DNA from: Clostridium chromiireducens
GTDB taxonomy: Bacteria; Bacillota; Clostridia; Clostridiales; Clostridiaceae
DNA: 64,000 nt
Reading direction: 5' to 3'
NCBI RefSeq assembly: GCF_002029255.1
Contig: NZ_MZGT01000014.1
Span: 1 to 64,000, forward strand
The notes under the pieces: model-generated
The model's input: only the letters and a program-made list of their open reading frames with translations
Databases searched by the model: none
Told to the model about the DNA's origin: nothing
Part shown: piece by piece, positions 18,935-27,206 of the stretch
How positions within the stretch are numbered: position 1 is the first letter of the stretch
How the letters are laid out: each line of letters starts with the position of its first letter
Program-made: the position numbers and the translations under genes

Positions 18935-19468
18935 TTATATAAATTCTGGTTCTAACAAACCATAATCTCCATCTTTTCTTTTATAAATTACATTCACCTT
19001 ACTGCTATCAGCATCTTGATATACAAAGAAATTATGTCCCAATAAATCCATTTGAAGAATTGCCTCTTCAGAATTCATTGGTTTTACTCCAAATTTCTTT
19101 ACTCTAACTAAATTTCCAGACTCCTCATCTGATGGATTGATATCTATATTATTTATTTCTGCAAATTTCAATGATCCACTATGTTTTCTAGACAATCTAG
19201 TTTTTTGCTTTCTAATTTGTCTTTCCAATTTATCTTCTACCAAGTCTAATGACTTGTACATATCAGAAGTCGATTCCTCACCTCTTAATACTACCCCATT
19301 AAACGGAATCATAACTTCTATTTTATGTCTATTTTTTTGAACACTTAGTGTAACCTTAGCTTCTACGCCCACTTCAAAATACTTTTCCAATTTGCTTATC
19401 TTTTTTTGCACTATTTCTCTTAGTGCATCTGTTAGTTCTATATTTTTTGCTATAACTGTGACTTTCAT
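18935..19468 (-). CDS. hpf: Ribosome hibernation-promoting factor (long HPF/RaiA)
   Basis: Binds the 30S decoding centre and dimerises 70S ribosomes into inactive 100S particles in stationary phase. At 177 residues it is the long form: an N-terminal S30AE domain (MKVTVIAKNIELTDALRE to about residue 100), a linker, then the C-terminal dimerisation domain (VRVKKFGVKPMNSEEAILQMDL to the end). GAGGGG precedes the ATG. A raiA-motif noncoding RNA lies 200 bp upstream on the same strand, the association that gave the motif its name. The gene ends in a strong hairpin. Confidence 0.95.
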   Translation of the reverse strand: MKVTVIAKNIELTDALREIVQKKISKLEKYFEVGVEAKVTLSVQKNRHKIEVMIPFNGVVLRGEESTSDMYKSLDLVEDKLERQIRKQKTRLSRKHSGSLKFAEINNIDINPSDEESGNLVRVKKFGVKPMNSEEAILQMDLLGHNFFVYQDADSSKVNVIYKRKDGDYGLLEPEFI

Positions 19469-19597
19469 TAATTCCAGCCCCTCTCATATGAAAAAGTTTT
19501 TTAAACTTAATATCTTTAAGTTATTATTATTTTATCATCTTTTTACTAACTTAACAAGACAATTATCAGTTTATTCTGAAAATTAAGCGCAAAAAAT

Positions 19598-19627
19598 AAA
19601 TCTAACTGTAAATTTCAGAATAGATTT
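19598..19627 (-). terminator. Possible terminator after the raiA RNA
   Basis: AAATCTA/TAGATTT stem followed by ATTTTTT on the minus strand, about 45 bp past the 3-prime side of the raiA RNA closing stem. Only seven AT-rich base pairs. Confidence 0.35.
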
Positions 19628-19669
19628 CTCATTTGGTCCGTTAGCAATAATTCAAATATAAATAAAAGT

Positions 19670-19874
19670 AAAGCTAGTTGACCTGGTTTTTGACCCCACA
19701 CTCGCCTGCTGGAGCTTTTGCTAATAGAATTTAATCCCTCACTACTAACCCTCTCAGAATATAACTGGCAGGACTTACTTCTATACCGCACCATGCTCCT
19801 TAGACATTTTGCCTAAATTACGTGGATCGTTTTGCCTGCGACTAGCTTCGACTTTCAACCACAAACCTAGCTTT
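19670..19874 (-). ncRNA. raiA: raiA-motif structured noncoding RNA
   Basis: A 205-nt segment, markedly richer in G and C than its surroundings, lies between comF and hpf on the minus strand. Its ends are perfectly complementary: AAAGCTAG at 19874-19867 pairs with CTAGCTTT at 19677-19670, and the pairing continues with GGTTTG/CAAAAACC and GTTGA/TCAAC. There is no reading frame of note. Size, long-range closing stem, and position just upstream of hpf/raiA all match the raiA motif, a large conserved RNA of Bacillota and Actinomycetota. Published work links it to sporulation and aggregation in Clostridium. The identification rests on position, size and closing stem, not on a covariance search. 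It starts only 9 bp after the comF stop, so its promoter would lie inside comF, or it is cut from a longer transcript. Confidence 0.8.
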
Positions 19875-19883
19875 ACATTAATA

Positions 19884-20540
19884 TTATATATGACTTTTGG
19901 CTAAGGTCAATAGTTTTATATCGTTTACTTGATATTTTTTTAATAATTTATACGCTTCATTAATGGTTGCACCGGTAGTAATTACATCATCTATTAGTAT
20001 AATATTACATCCCTTTAATTTTATTCCTCTTTTTATATTAAAAGCATTTTTTATATTTTCGTATCTTTCTTCCTTTTTTAATGTTTTCTGTTCTTTTGTT
20101 TCCTTACTTTTAATTAATATCTCTAAACTTCTAATTGATAAATCTCTAGATATCTTTTTAGCCATATATTCGCATTGATTAAATCCTCTTACCTTTTTTG
20201 ATTTTTTTGATAGAGGTATATATGTTATTATGTATTCCTTGTAGTTAAAATTATTAATAATATATTCTTCAAGCAGCTCTGTTAGTATATCCCCCGCCGT
20301 AAAATTGTTCTTATATTTAAACTTTAATATTAACTCCTTTAATACTCCACCATAATAACCGTAGCTTATTATTTTATCTTGATATAAATTCTTTATTCTT
20401 TTTATATCTTTTCTACAATTTTCACAAATTCCAAAACAATCATCATCTCTACATATAATGCAATAATTTTCTCTTGGATATATTACTTCAATTAGTCCTT
20501 CCCACAAATTTCTTATAATTCTATTAAGCGTTTCTCCCAT
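19884..20540 (-). CDS. comF: ComF family phosphoribosyltransferase-like protein
   Basis: ComF/GntX family, associated with DNA uptake in competent bacteria; the biochemical role is unsettled. The 218-residue protein has an N-terminal zinc-finger-like region (CIICRDDDCFGICENC, about residues 27-42) and a C-terminal PRTase domain with the PRPP-binding loop NIILIDDVITTGATI near 175. Its start overlaps the end of the ComFA-like gene by 28 bp, so the two are translationally coupled. No good ribosome site precedes the chosen ATG. Confidence 0.87.
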   Translation of the reverse strand: MGETLNRIIRNLWEGLIEVIYPRENYCIICRDDDCFGICENCRKDIKRIKNLYQDKIISYGYYGGVLKELILKFKYKNNFTAGDILTELLEEYIINNFNYKEYIITYIPLSKKSKKVRGFNQCEYMAKKISRDLSIRSLEILIKSKETKEQKTLKKEERYENIKNAFNIKRGIKLKGCNIILIDDVITTGATINEAYKLLKKYQVNDIKLLTLAKSHI

Positions 20541-21529
20541 ACTTTTTTATTGAAATCTCTTGCCATACTTTTTGCTCTTTCCATATCATCTGATACCTCA
20601 TTTGAAACTAATAAAACCTCAGGTAATTTAAGATTAACATTTCTTATTTGTCCACATACATATAGTAGTTTCTTATACGTATATCTCTCATTATCAGAAA
20701 ATAATATTACTGCATCATCCATATAGCAATATTCAAGTAACTCCTCTATTTTATTGGTTATTACAAATATTGCCTTATCTTTATATTTTGATACCTTTTC
20801 ACATCTCTTCATTTCATCTTTTTCTGATACTTTTATTACCTTCACGTCTTGAAGCTTTAATTTATTAGAAAAATAATCATATACTATGCTAAGTTTTTCT
20901 CTGTTTGGTACATAAATAACTACTTTATGATTGCTTTCTCTGAACCACTTAAAATAGTCATAAAGAGTAAATGGAATATCTAAATTCAGATCTATTCTAG
21001 TTGTTAATATTCTGGGTTCCACAAAAGGTTTTTTGTAGTTATATGCTACAAGCTCAAGCTTCTCACCAACTAGAGCCAATTTTTCTATACTATATATCAG
21101 CACTCTTTTGCCCAAACTTGCACAAATTTCAAGCATATCTCTTACAGTTACATTACTTAAATTAGAAAAGTATGTAATGTCATCAAAAATCACCAAATCA
21201 TAATGTTCTTTAACCTTCATCAAGTTGCTATAATGAATAAATGTAAAATCTGAGTTCGAATGCCCCTTTTCAATATAAGAATGAGTTATATTTGAATTAA
21301 GTTCTCTTACAATGTTAACAAGTTCTCTATTCTCTCCATTCTTTCCCCAAACATATAATACTTTATTATTGTTTTGGGCAAGCTTACATATTATATTTGA
21401 AAAAATACATGATGTATTAAACGGGACTGTAACAATTGTTAGAAATTTGATATTTTTCTTATACCAATACTCTATTTTATCAAATGCGTATTTCAAATCT
21501 TCTTCTGTTACTTTAGATACATTCCTCAT
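20513..21529 (-). CDS. Degenerate ComFA-like protein
   Basis: A 338-residue protein between recD2 and comF, where comFA is expected. It has the shape of a two-domain helicase but lacks working motifs. The Walker A position reads TVPFNTSCIFSN (near residue 38) with no GKT. The Walker B position reads YDLVIFDDIT. The second domain begins KVVIYVPNREKLSIVYDYF and ends in a blurred motif VI (LFSDNERYTYKKLLYVCGQI). I infer a ComFA homologue that has lost ATPase activity. The ATG at 21529 after GGGAGATAGG is preferred to a TTG six codons upstream. It overlaps comF. Confidence 0.6.
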   Translation of the reverse strand: MRNVSKVTEEDLKYAFDKIEYWYKKNIKFLTIVTVPFNTSCIFSNIICKLAQNNNKVLYVWGKNGENRELVNIVRELNSNITHSYIEKGHSNSDFTFIHYSNLMKVKEHYDLVIFDDITYFSNLSNVTVRDMLEICASLGKRVLIYSIEKLALVGEKLELVAYNYKKPFVEPRILTTRIDLNLDIPFTLYDYFKWFRESNHKVVIYVPNREKLSIVYDYFSNKLKLQDVKVIKVSEKDEMKRCEKVSKYKDKAIFVITNKIEELLEYCYMDDAVILFSDNERYTYKKLLYVCGQIRNVNLKLPEVLLVSNEVSDDMERAKSMARDFNKKVWEKRLIEL

Positions 21530-21547
21530 ACACCTATCTCCCTTCAA

Positions 21548-23776
21548 TTAATTTTCAAACTCATCTTTAGTTATTATATCTTTAATTCTATGTTTTAATG
21601 CCGAATATCTTTCTATGCTATTTGTATTATTAATCATATACATTAATGCTTTTTGAAATCCAACAACAACTACTAATTGTTTAGCTCTTGTGATCCCCGT
21701 ATAGAGTAAATTACGGTTCATCAAAAAAGGTGAACCCATAAACACTGGCATTATTACAACTTTAAATTCGCTTCCCTGACTTTTATGTATTGTAGTTGCA
21801 TATGCTAAATCTAATTCATCTAAAAAATTAAAATCGTAAATTACTTTTCTTTCCTCATCAAATATAATGGTAAGAGTTTTTCTCTCATCATCTATACTCT
21901 CTATAAATCCCAAATCACCATTAAATACACCAACACCTTCACTTTCACCATAACCACTAACTCTAACCCATTTTAAAGTATAGTTGTTCTTAGTCTGCAT
22001 AACTTTATCTCCTTCTCTAAAAATTATATCTCGAGAAGTCTTTTCTTTTTTATCTTTTGATGGTGAATTAAACATTTCTTGAAGAATAGTATTTAAGTTA
22101 GTTACTCCGAGCACCCCTTTTCTCATAGGAGTTAATACCTGCATATCTTTTAATTTATCCCATGATTTATTAAACTTAGGAAGTCTCCTATTCATTAAAT
22201 CCATTATTGTATTAGCTATTCTTTCTTGATTTTCTTCATTAATAAAGAAAAAATCTTTATCCTTTTGATTTAATAATGGCATCTCACCTTGATTTATCCT
22301 ATGTGCATTTACTACAATCAGACTTTCTGACCCCTGCCTAAAGATTTCTTTTAATCTTACAACCTTTATATATTCACTTTCTATAAGATCCTTTAATACG
22401 TTTCCTGGCCCAACAGACGGCAATTGATCTACATCTCCTACAATTATTAATCTTGTTCCTAAATTAATAGCTTTTAGTAAATTTTGCATTAGCATTATAT
22501 CAATCATAGATGCCTCATCAATGATTATCACATCGCAATCTAGAGGTGATGATTCTCCTTTCTCAAAGACCGATTCATCATCTTCCGCGATCCCCATTTC
22601 TAATAATCTATGTATTGTTTTAGCTTCCCTTCCTGTTGATTCAGTCATTCTTTTAGCAGCTCTTCCTGTGGGTGCTCCAAGTATTACCTTCATCCCATTA
22701 TTCTCATAAATATGTATTATAGCTTTTATTATTGTTGTCTTACCGGTTCCAGGACCTCCTGTTATTATTTCTATACCGTTATTAAAAGCTCCACTAATCG
22801 CTTCCCTCTGTGACTCTGCAAATTTTATATTTTGTTCCTTTTCAAATACATCAATTTCAAAATCAATGTCAGAATTTATAGTTTGTATTTGTTGCAACCC
22901 TAAAGTAATTATTTTACTTGTCACACCTAGCTCACAATAATAGTACTGGAGTAAAAAACCCACTTCAATTCCATTTACATTTTCAACAATAATTTTTTGC
23001 TGCGCCGACATATCATATATGTTCTTCTCGATTACTTCCTTAGATATTAATAAATTTCTTTCACATTCCTCTATTATATTATCCTTCGGCATAAATGTGT
23101 TACCTGCACCACAAAATTGATTCATTACATATTTAATGCAGCTTTGTATTCTAAAATCTGAACTGCCTTCAATTCCTATACTCATTGCAATTCTATCTGC
23201 CGTCTTAAATCCAATACCGGATATTTCATCACATAGTATATAAGGATTATCTTCTACTATATGTCTTGCATTTGGTCCAAATTTCTTATAAATCTTCATG
23301 CATTGGTTATTAGTAACGCCATGTTTATGAAAATATAGTATTATATCTTTTAAGCCTTGTTGTTCTATATAAGATTCATATATTATTTGAAATTTTTTTT
23401 CGCCTATGCCTTCTATTTCCGTAAGCCTTTCGATATGATTTTCCATGATATCTAAAGTTTCTTCACCAAACTTTTCTATTATCTTCTTAGCTGTTACAGG
23501 TCCAATTCCATGTATTATTCCAGCACTCAAGTATTTCTCTATTCCATCTAATGAGTTTGGAAGAAGTTCTTCATAATCTTGAATATTAAATTGATTACCA
23601 AACTGCTTATGCACTGTCCAGTATCCTGTTAATTTTACATTCTGTCCTTCCTTCAAAAACGGAACAGTTCCAACAGCATTAATTAAATTTTTCTCATTCC
23701 TAATCCTACAAACTACATAACCAGTATCCTCACTTTTAAATACAATGCTTTCTACAAAACCATTTAGAACTTCCAT
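21548..23776 (-). CDS. recD2: RecD2-family ATP-dependent DNA helicase
   Basis: Superfamily 1B 5-prime to 3-prime helicase that acts without RecBC, linked to DNA repair and replication-fork handling. The 742-residue protein has the N-terminal OB-like and helix-hairpin-helix parts (SAGIIHGIGPVTAKKI and LTEIEGIGEKKF), Walker A ITGGPGTGKTTIIKA near 340, Walker B CDVIIIDEASMID near 420, and C-terminal motif VI TTIHKSQGSEFKVVIMP with LLYTGITRAKQL. Length and order are as in RecD2. It ends right before the ComFA-like gene, forming a recD2-comFA-comF operon. Confidence 0.95.
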   Translation of the reverse strand: MEVLNGFVESIVFKSEDTGYVVCRIRNEKNLINAVGTVPFLKEGQNVKLTGYWTVHKQFGNQFNIQDYEELLPNSLDGIEKYLSAGIIHGIGPVTAKKIIEKFGEETLDIMENHIERLTEIEGIGEKKFQIIYESYIEQQGLKDIILYFHKHGVTNNQCMKIYKKFGPNARHIVEDNPYILCDEISGIGFKTADRIAMSIGIEGSSDFRIQSCIKYVMNQFCGAGNTFMPKDNIIEECERNLLISKEVIEKNIYDMSAQQKIIVENVNGIEVGFLLQYYYCELGVTSKIITLGLQQIQTINSDIDFEIDVFEKEQNIKFAESQREAISGAFNNGIEIITGGPGTGKTTIIKAIIHIYENNGMKVILGAPTGRAAKRMTESTGREAKTIHRLLEMGIAEDDESVFEKGESSPLDCDVIIIDEASMIDIMLMQNLLKAINLGTRLIIVGDVDQLPSVGPGNVLKDLIESEYIKVVRLKEIFRQGSESLIVVNAHRINQGEMPLLNQKDKDFFFINEENQERIANTIMDLMNRRLPKFNKSWDKLKDMQVLTPMRKGVLGVTNLNTILQEMFNSPSKDKKEKTSRDIIFREGDKVMQTKNNYTLKWVRVSGYGESEGVGVFNGDLGFIESIDDERKTLTIIFDEERKVIYDFNFLDELDLAYATTIHKSQGSEFKVVIMPVFMGSPFLMNRNLLYTGITRAKQLVVVVGFQKALMYMINNTNSIERYSALKHRIKDIITKDEFEN

Positions 23777-24026
23777 AGAATCTCTCCAAACTTTTTATGT
23801 TTATTTAAACTGCTAAGAATAAAATTTAACTTTAGATTTATTTCTTTTTTTATTATATCACAAATAAATTGCACAATAGTTTAACACTATTAATTTGTTA
23901 ATATTATTCTAATATAATAATTTCTTATGAATATTAGACTTATTTGAAAGTGACGGTCTCAAAGATATCTAACAACAGCATACATTAACTAATTCTTGAT
24001 AAAATTAAAAATTCATTACGCAATAA
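23777..24026. other. Intergenic region between metK and recD2
   Basis: AT-rich, with several stops in every frame. It should hold the recD2 promoter (a TATAAT lies near 23855 on the minus strand, but no good -35 box at proper spacing). Nothing else recognised. Confidence 0.5.
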
Positions 24027-24054
24027 AGCTGTCCTAAATAAATTTAAGACAGCT
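24027..24054 (-). terminator. Terminator-like hairpin downstream of metK
   Basis: AGCTGTC/GACAGCT stem-loop followed by TTATTG on the minus strand, about 75 bp past the metK stop. Confidence 0.5.
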
Positions 24055-24127
24055 AATAAATACATCTATACTATTTTTAAGTTACTCTAGTGATTTAAAT
24101 TACGCTTTAATTAGTAACAATTAAAGC

Positions 24128-25303
24128 TTAGATATATTTTTTTATTTCTTCAGCTTTATTTAATTGTTCCCATGGTAGATTAAGATCATTTCTACCGAAA
24201 TGTCCATAAGCAGCTGTTTGTCTATAAATAGGTCTTCTTAAGTCAAGATCTCTAATTATAGCTCCTGGTCTTAAATCAAAAACTTTTTCCACTATTTCAA
24301 CAATCTTATCTTCATCAATCTTTCCCGTTCCAAAAGTTTCCACTTCAATTGAAACTGGTTTAGCAACACCAATTGCATAAGCTAATTGAATTTCAAGTTT
24401 ATCAGCAACACCTGCAGCAACTAAATTCTTAGCTACCCATCTTGCAGCATAAGCAGCTGATCTGTCTACCTTAGTTGGATCTTTTCCAGAGAAAGCTCCG
24501 CCACCGTGTCTACCATAACCACCGTATGTATCAACTATTATCTTTCTTCCTGTTAACCCTGAATCTCCTTGAGGGCCTCCAACAACAAATCTACCTGTTG
24601 GGTTAATGAAATATCTAGTTTCACTATCTAATAACTCTGCTGGAACAACAGCGTCTATAACATACTTTTTAAGATCTTCTTGAATTTGTTCTAAAGTTAC
24701 TTTCTCATCATGTTGTGTTGATATAACTATAGTATCTATTCTCTTAGGTACATTATCTTCATATTCAACAGTAACTTGAGTTTTACCATCTGGTCTTAAA
24801 TAATTTAAAGTACCATCTTTTCTTACTTCTGTAAGTCTTCTTGATAATTTATGAGCCATGTATACTGGAAGCGGCATAAAATCCTCTGTTTCATTAGTCG
24901 CAAAACCAAACATCATACCTTGGTCTCCAGCTCCAACTGCCTCTACTGCATCTTTTTCACCTTTTCTTGATTCAAAAGCTTCATCAACACCCATTGCAAT
25001 ATCGGCTGATTGTTCATCTATTGATGTGATAACTGAGCAAGTATCACAGTCAAATCCGAATTTTGCTCTATCATATCCAATTTCTCTTACTGTTTGTCTA
25101 ACTACCTTTGGAATATCAACATAACAATTTGTTGTTATTTCTCCCATTACCATAACCATACCTGTAGTAGTGCATGTTTCACAAGCAACTCTAGCAAGTG
25201 GATCTTGTGTCAAAATAGCATCTAATATAGCATCAGAGATTTGGTCACACATTTTATCTGGATGCCCTTCTGTAACTGATTCTGAAGTAAATAATCTTCT
25301 CAT
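24128..25303 (-). CDS. metK: S-adenosylmethionine synthetase
   Basis: Makes SAM from methionine and ATP, releasing phosphate and diphosphate. The 391-residue product carries [13 protein letters not shown] (residues 14-26), the [10 protein letters not shown] hexapeptide region near 115, and the phosphate loop [19 protein letters not shown] near 258. AAGGAGAG precedes the ATG. A SAM-I riboswitch with terminator lies upstream at 25634-25780 on the same strand, giving feedback control by the product. About 330 bp separate the riboswitch from the gene, much more than usual, and this gap holds a dispersed repeat element. Confidence 0.97.
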   Translation of the reverse strand: MRRLFTSESVTEGHPDKMCDQISDAILDAILTQDPLARVACETCTTTGMVMVMGEITTNCYVDIPKVVRQTVREIGYDRAKFGFDCDTCSVITSIDEQSADIAMGVDEAFESRKGEKDAVEAVGAGDQGMMFGFATNETEDFMPLPVYMAHKLSRRLTEVRKDGTLNYLRPDGKTQVTVEYEDNVPKRIDTIVISTQHDEKVTLEQIQEDLKKYVIDAVVPAELLDSETRYFINPTGRFVVGGPQGDSGLTGRKIIVDTYGGYGRHGGGAFSGKDPTKVDRSAAYAARWVAKNLVAAGVADKLEIQLAYAIGVAKPVSIEVETFGTGKIDEDKIVEIVEKVFDLRPGAIIRDLDLRRPIYRQTAAYGHFGRNDLNLPWEQLNKAEEIKKYI

Positions 25304-25477
25304 TTTGTTCTCTCCTTCACTTATATATGTATCATTTTATTTTATACATATATTATTTTATTTTAAAAAACTTATATCTACTTATTATATTTTAAATACA
25401 ATATAAACCAAATTAAATTACTCTTCTCCATTGATTTCTAATATTTTTTACTTTAATAATTAAGCACGCGTAAACTT

Positions 25478-25590
25478 AATGATATCAAGTGAAACTTGAT
25501 TCAGGTGGAGCTTATTCTTCATCTGAATCTTAGTTGAAGTTATACCTTCAAGGGGTGCCTCGTCTAGAGTCGTTCCACTGTTAGCAACAA
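25478..25590 (-). repeat. Dispersed intergenic hairpin repeat, copy 1 (metK leader)
   Basis: Related in order of motifs to the copies near 33.78 and 51.42 kb: GAGGCACCCCTTGAAGGTATAA, then TTCAACTAA, a Gly-rich hairpin core (GATTCAG..AAG../CTCCACCTGAATC), then GTTTCACTTGAT. It lies between the SAM riboswitch terminator and metK, on the metK transcript strand. Confidence 0.6.
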
Positions 25591-25633
25591 TCTTAATAGG
25601 GATTAGGAGCATTACAGTTGCTCGACATCAGAT

Positions 25634-25780
25634 AAATAAAAAAAGCTCTTCGATAAGAAGAGCGCGATTTTAACAATCATTTTCTTATCTTGTAGAAATA
25701 TCTACAGGAATTGGCACCTTATATTAATACAGGTTGCCGGGTTTCACAGGGCCCTATCCCTCCACCTCTCTTGATAAGAG
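25634..25780 (-). promoter_or_regulatory. SAM-I (S-box) riboswitch with intrinsic terminator
   Basis: The minus strand reads CTCTTATCAAGAGAGGTGG then AGGG, then CTGTGAAACCCGGCAACC, AAGGTGCCAATTCCTG and GATAAGA (25780-25682), all diagnostic SAM-I core segments in order. The P1 arms CTTATC/GATAAG are present. The expression platform GCTCTT..AAGAGC plus T-run is at 25634-25663. With SAM bound, transcription of the downstream metK is expected to stop. Confidence 0.95.
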
Positions 25781-25804
25781 TTACATAATTTAATTTTCAA
25801 AAAT

Positions 25805-25833
25805 ATTTTATCACAGCATCCATAATTAGTCAA
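25805..25833 (-). promoter_or_regulatory. Sigma-A promoter of the SAM riboswitch/metK transcript
   Basis: Minus-strand TTGACT, 17-bp spacer, TAAAAT, placing the transcript start about 20 nt before the aptamer. Confidence 0.75.
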
Positions 25834-25865
25834 TATTATAACTATCTATTATTATGCTAATATTC

Positions 25866-25894
25866 AATAAAAAAGAATAAACTATGTTTATTCT
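25866..25894 (-). terminator. Terminator of the tRNA operon
   Basis: AGAATAAAC/GTTTATTCT hairpin followed by TTTTTTATT on the minus strand, directly after the last tRNA-Tyr. Confidence 0.85.
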
Positions 25895-25897
25895 TTT

Positions 25898-25982
25898 TGG
25901 TGGAGGAAGATGGATTCGAACCATCGAAACGAAACGTAACAGATTTACAGTCTGCCCCCTTTGGCCACTCGGGAATTCCTCC
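25898..25982 (-). tRNA. tRNA-Tyr (GTA), third copy in transcription order
   Basis: 85 nt with encoded CCA and a long variable arm (TTACGTTTCGTTTCG region), as in bacterial tRNA-Tyr. The anticodon loop CTGTAAAT gives GTA. Acceptor stem GGAGGAA/TTCCTCC. Sequence identical to the two upstream Tyr copies. Confidence 0.97.
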
Positions 25983-25994
25983 ATATTATTTTGT

Positions 25995-26069
25995 TGGAGC
26001 TGGCAATAGGAATCGAACCTACAACCTGCTGATTACAAGTCAGCTGCTCTACCGTTGAGCCATGCCAGC
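25995..26069 (-). tRNA. tRNA-Thr (TGT), second copy
   Basis: 75 nt with encoded CCA. Anticodon stem-loop CTGACTTGTAATCAG gives TGT. Acceptor GCTGGCA pairs with TGCCAGC. Confidence 0.97.
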
Positions 26070-26097
26070 ATATTTATTTAATTATATTTTTTTAAGA

Positions 26098-26173
26098 TGG
26101 TGGGCACAACAGGGCTCGAACCTGTGACCCCCTGCTTGTAAGGCAGGTGCTCTCCCAGCTGAGCTATGCGCCC
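26098..26173 (-). tRNA. tRNA-Val (TAC), second copy
   Basis: 76 nt with encoded CCA. Anticodon loop CCTTACAAG gives TAC. Acceptor GGGCGCA pairs with TGTGCCC. Confidence 0.97.
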
Positions 26174-26180
26174 ATCTTAA

Positions 26181-26265
26181 TGGTGGAGGAAGATGGATTC
26201 GAACCATCGAAACGAAACGTAACAGATTTACAGTCTGCCCCCTTTGGCCACTCGGGAATTCCTCC
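26181..26265 (-). tRNA. tRNA-Tyr (GTA), second copy
   Basis: Same sequence as the flanking tRNA-Tyr genes, long variable arm, CCA encoded. Confidence 0.97.
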
Positions 26266-26277
26266 ATATTATTTTGT

Positions 26278-26352
26278 TGGAGCTGGCAATAGGAATCGAA
26301 CCTACAACCTGCTGATTACAAGTCAGCTGCTCTACCGTTGAGCCATGCCAGC
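26278..26352 (-). tRNA. tRNA-Thr (TGT), first copy
   Basis: Identical in sequence to the copy at 25995-26069. Confidence 0.97.
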
Positions 26353-26379
26353 ATGTTTATTTGATTATTTTTTTTAAGA

Positions 26380-26455
26380 TGGTGGGCACAACAGGGCTCG
26401 AACCTGTGACCCCCTGCTTGTAAGGCAGGTGCTCTCCCAGCTGAGCTATGCGCCC
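26380..26455 (-). tRNA. tRNA-Val (TAC), first copy
   Basis: Identical in sequence to the copy at 26098-26173. Confidence 0.97.
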
Positions 26456-26462
26456 ATCTTAA

Positions 26463-26547
26463 TGGTGGAGGAAGATGGATTCGAACCATCGAAACGAAAC
26501 GTAACAGATTTACAGTCTGCCCCCTTTGGCCACTCGGGAATTCCTCC
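26463..26547 (-). tRNA. tRNA-Tyr (GTA), first copy (promoter-proximal)
   Basis: Same sequence as the other two tRNA-Tyr genes. First gene after the promoter at 26596-26624. Confidence 0.97.
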
Positions 26548-26595
26548 ATATTGTTTTGTTTGTTGCACTTGTCGTATTGCTAATCAACAATGATT

Positions 26596-26624
26596 AGTAT
26601 ATCTGCAAAGTGATTTTATTTCAA
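26596..26624 (-). promoter_or_regulatory. Sigma-A promoter of the tRNA array
   Basis: Minus-strand TTGAAA, 17-bp spacer, TATACT, about 50 bp before the first tRNA-Tyr. Confidence 0.7.
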
Positions 26625-26708
26625 CTCTATAATTACTCTTTTTAGCGAAATTATCCCCGGATTACTTCATATTTCTACATCATACTTCCATTTAACATAG
26701 TAATCTAA

Positions 26709-27110
26709 TTATTTTCTTATTTTTTCATTTATTCTCTTTATATCTAAAAATGAAGAGCTTAGTTGTTCCAGTTTATTGTAATCCTCACTCGAAAGTCTCT
26801 TCTTTAAAAGCTTAAAAGCATTTATTACTCCTTTTTCCTCATCAGGTTCTTCATAATATTCTTTTATTCTTCCCATATCTAGTGCTGATAGTTTTTTCAT
26901 TATTTGTTCTAATTCTTTCTTATTTTCAGGTGATAATTGTTCCAATATTTTTCCTTTATTTACTTTATATATTGATTTTGTATATGACACCACCGTTTCA
27001 ACATCTTCTTTTTTTGCACTCATTTGACCCTGTGGTTCCCAGTAAAATACTAAATAAATATTCATTATTACTGTGATAAATAAAAATAAACCTATTAAAT
27101 ACTTCTTCAT
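26709..27110 (-). CDS. Hypothetical membrane-anchored protein, 133 residues
   Basis: I do not recognise this protein. It starts with a hydrophobic anchor or uncleaved signal (MKKYLIGLFLFITVIMNIYL) followed by an exported, highly charged, helical domain rich in Lys and Glu (for example QLSPENKKELEQIMKKLS). No cysteines and no lipobox. AGGAGGT precedes the ATG. It is divergent from yyaC and lies upstream of the tRNA array. Its location among sporulation genes suggests, but does not show, a sporulation or envelope role. Confidence 0.6.
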   Translation of the reverse strand: MKKYLIGLFLFITVIMNIYLVFYWEPQGQMSAKKEDVETVVSYTKSIYKVNKGKILEQLSPENKKELEQIMKKLSALDMGRIKEYYEEPDEEKGVINAFKLLKKRLSSEDYNKLEQLSSSFLDIKRINEKIRK

Positions 27111-27206
27111 AAATACCTCCTTTATTACTATTAATTACCATTTATATTTTTTTTATACTATCTTCTTTCTATTCCTCATATATATCTATAAAGGGGGTAT
27201 ATATTC

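Larger units (their letters stand above)
25898..26547 (-). repeat. Tandem duplication of a Tyr-Val-Thr tRNA unit
   Basis: A unit of 282-283 bp (tRNA-Tyr, tRNA-Val, tRNA-Thr and spacers) occurs twice and is followed by a third tRNA-Tyr. Corresponding Tyr genes start at 25898, 26181 and 26463. Spacers are nearly identical too; small differences (such as CATATTTATTTAATTA versus CATGTTTATTTGATTA) show slight drift since duplication. Confidence 0.95.

Noticed and set aside
19670-19874. IS200/IS605 end, omega RNA, 6S RNA or RNase P RNA
   Set aside because: No transposase or nuclease gene nearby; size, closing stem and position upstream of hpf fit the raiA motif better than any of these.
26082-26549. 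Apparent protein frames on both strands across the tRNA array (for example MEEFPSGQRGQ...)
   Set aside because: They are translations of tRNA genes with cloverleaf structure and anticodons; they repeat only because the tRNA unit is duplicated.
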